From Rhodobacter sp. (GTDB lineage: Bacteria; Pseudomonadota; Alphaproteobacteria; Rhodobacterales; Rhodobacteraceae), in assembly GCA_027482795.1 (NCBI GenBank), contig JAIXVS010000349.1, positions 1 to 14,965 on the forward strand: DNA of 14,965 nucleotides. Reading direction: 5' to 3'. The translations under genes and the position numbers were made by a program. The notes beneath the pieces were generated by a model. That model made no database searches and had not been told where the DNA came from. It worked only from the letters and a program-made list of their open reading frames with translations. Of this stretch, positions 14,716 through 14,965 are shown one piece after another. Position 1 is the first letter of the stretch. Each line of letters starts with the position of its first letter.

Positions 14716-14965
14716 ATGCAAAAGACCTTTATCGGCCCCCATTTGCGCAGGCTAAGGCTAGAGCGCGGCGAAACCCAAGGCCAGATGGCGCGCGCGCTGG
14801 GCATCAGCCTGTCTTACGTTAACCTATTGGAAAACAACGAAAGATCGGTGTCGGTTCAGGTGCTGTTGCGCCTGTTTGACGCCTATGGCGTGGATTGGCG
14901 CGACATTGCCGCGGAAGATAGCACTGCCCAGCTTGCCGATATCCGCGCGGCCATGCAAGACCCGC
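14716..14965 (+). CDS. XRE-family regulator, short-chain acyl-CoA-responsive (ScfR/PccR/RamB-like) type, 3' partial
   Basis: Only the first 83 residues are present; the frame is open to the window edge. They form an HTH_3 domain: MQKTFIGPHLRRLRLERGET, the recognition region QMARALGISLSYVNLLENNERSVSV, and LLRLFDAYGVDWRDIA. The combination SYVNLLENNxRSxSVQVLL followed by YxVDWRDI is typical of the Rhodobacterales members of the family that senses short-chain acyl-CoA through a C-terminal IrrE-like/DUF2083 region, here outside the window. The ATG at 14716 fits the conserved N-terminus; the ribosome site (GGTGG) is weak. It diverges from sgaA across 147 bases with symmetric repeats, so it probably controls the sgaA-mcl-mtkAB operon. 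The ligand (malyl-CoA, acetyl-CoA or other) cannot be told. Confidence 0.82.
   Translation, partial: MQKTFIGPHLRRLRLERGETQGQMARALGISLSYVNLLENNERSVSVQVLLRLFDAYGVDWRDIAAEDSTAQLADIRAAMQDP

Noticed and set aside
14569..14742. N-terminal extension of sgaA to an upstream start
   Set aside because: The stretch is AT-rich, contains the symmetric repeats, overlaps the divergent regulator start, and a perfect GGAGG marks the ATG at 14568.
1..14965. Mobile elements, CRISPR arrays, tRNA or rRNA genes, toxin-antitoxin or defence genes
   Set aside because: No terminal inverted repeats with a transposase, spaced direct repeats, cloverleaf candidates or related protein motifs were found on either strand by reading.

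Overview
The window looks like a chromosomal segment of a Rhodobacterales (roseobacter-type) alphaproteobacterium. Three observations support this: GC-rich coding sequence throughout; an alphaproteobacterial SOS box (GTTC-N7-GTTC) in front of lexA; and a gene neighbourhood (comEC-like end, lexA, moeA, moaC, trpC, trpD, trpG, with trpE and a PpiD-like gene nearby) that I recall as common in this order. I see no tRNA, rRNA, CRISPR array, transposase or phage gene.

Left part (1-5271): the 3' end of a probable comEC gene (+) converges on lexA (-). Upstream of lexA lie a TTGACA box and a perfect SOS box, so lexA is probably autoregulated. Next is a tightly packed minus-strand operon, trpG-trpD-trpC-moaC-moeA. 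It has three 4-base ATGA stop/start overlaps and one 9-base gap, and probably ends at a hairpin just past moeA. It joins tryptophan synthesis (TrpG, TrpD, TrpC) to molybdenum cofactor synthesis (MoaC, MoeA).

Middle part (5272-10258): three plus-strand genes. The first is a membrane-anchored, Pro/Ala-rich protein with a divergent polysaccharide-deacetylase (YibQ-like) domain that seems to lack the usual metal-binding histidines. The second is a PpiD/SurA-like periplasmic folding factor. The third is trpE, only 11 bases after ppiD and followed by a clear intrinsic terminator. TrpE and TrpG form one enzyme but are encoded here in two units pointing away from each other.

Right part (10257-14965): a minus-strand operon sgaA-mcl-mtkA-mtkB encodes serine-glyoxylate aminotransferase, malyl-CoA lyase and the two subunits of malate-CoA ligase (malate thiokinase). 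These are the glyoxylate-producing and glyoxylate-consuming steps of the serine cycle for C1 assimilation: malate is activated to malyl-CoA (MtkAB), cleaved to acetyl-CoA and glyoxylate (Mcl), and glyoxylate is transaminated with serine to glycine and hydroxypyruvate (SgaA). The proteins resemble my memory of the Methylobacterium versions more than SucCD or the Rhodobacter Mcl1. Divergent from sgaA is the start of an XRE-family regulator of the short-chain acyl-CoA-responsive (ScfR/PccR/RamB-like) type. The AT-rich 147-base region between them holds four TGTAA(A)-type half-sites and a TTTG-TG-CAAA palindrome, and is the best candidate for new regulatory biology here. No wholly unfamiliar multi-gene system was seen.
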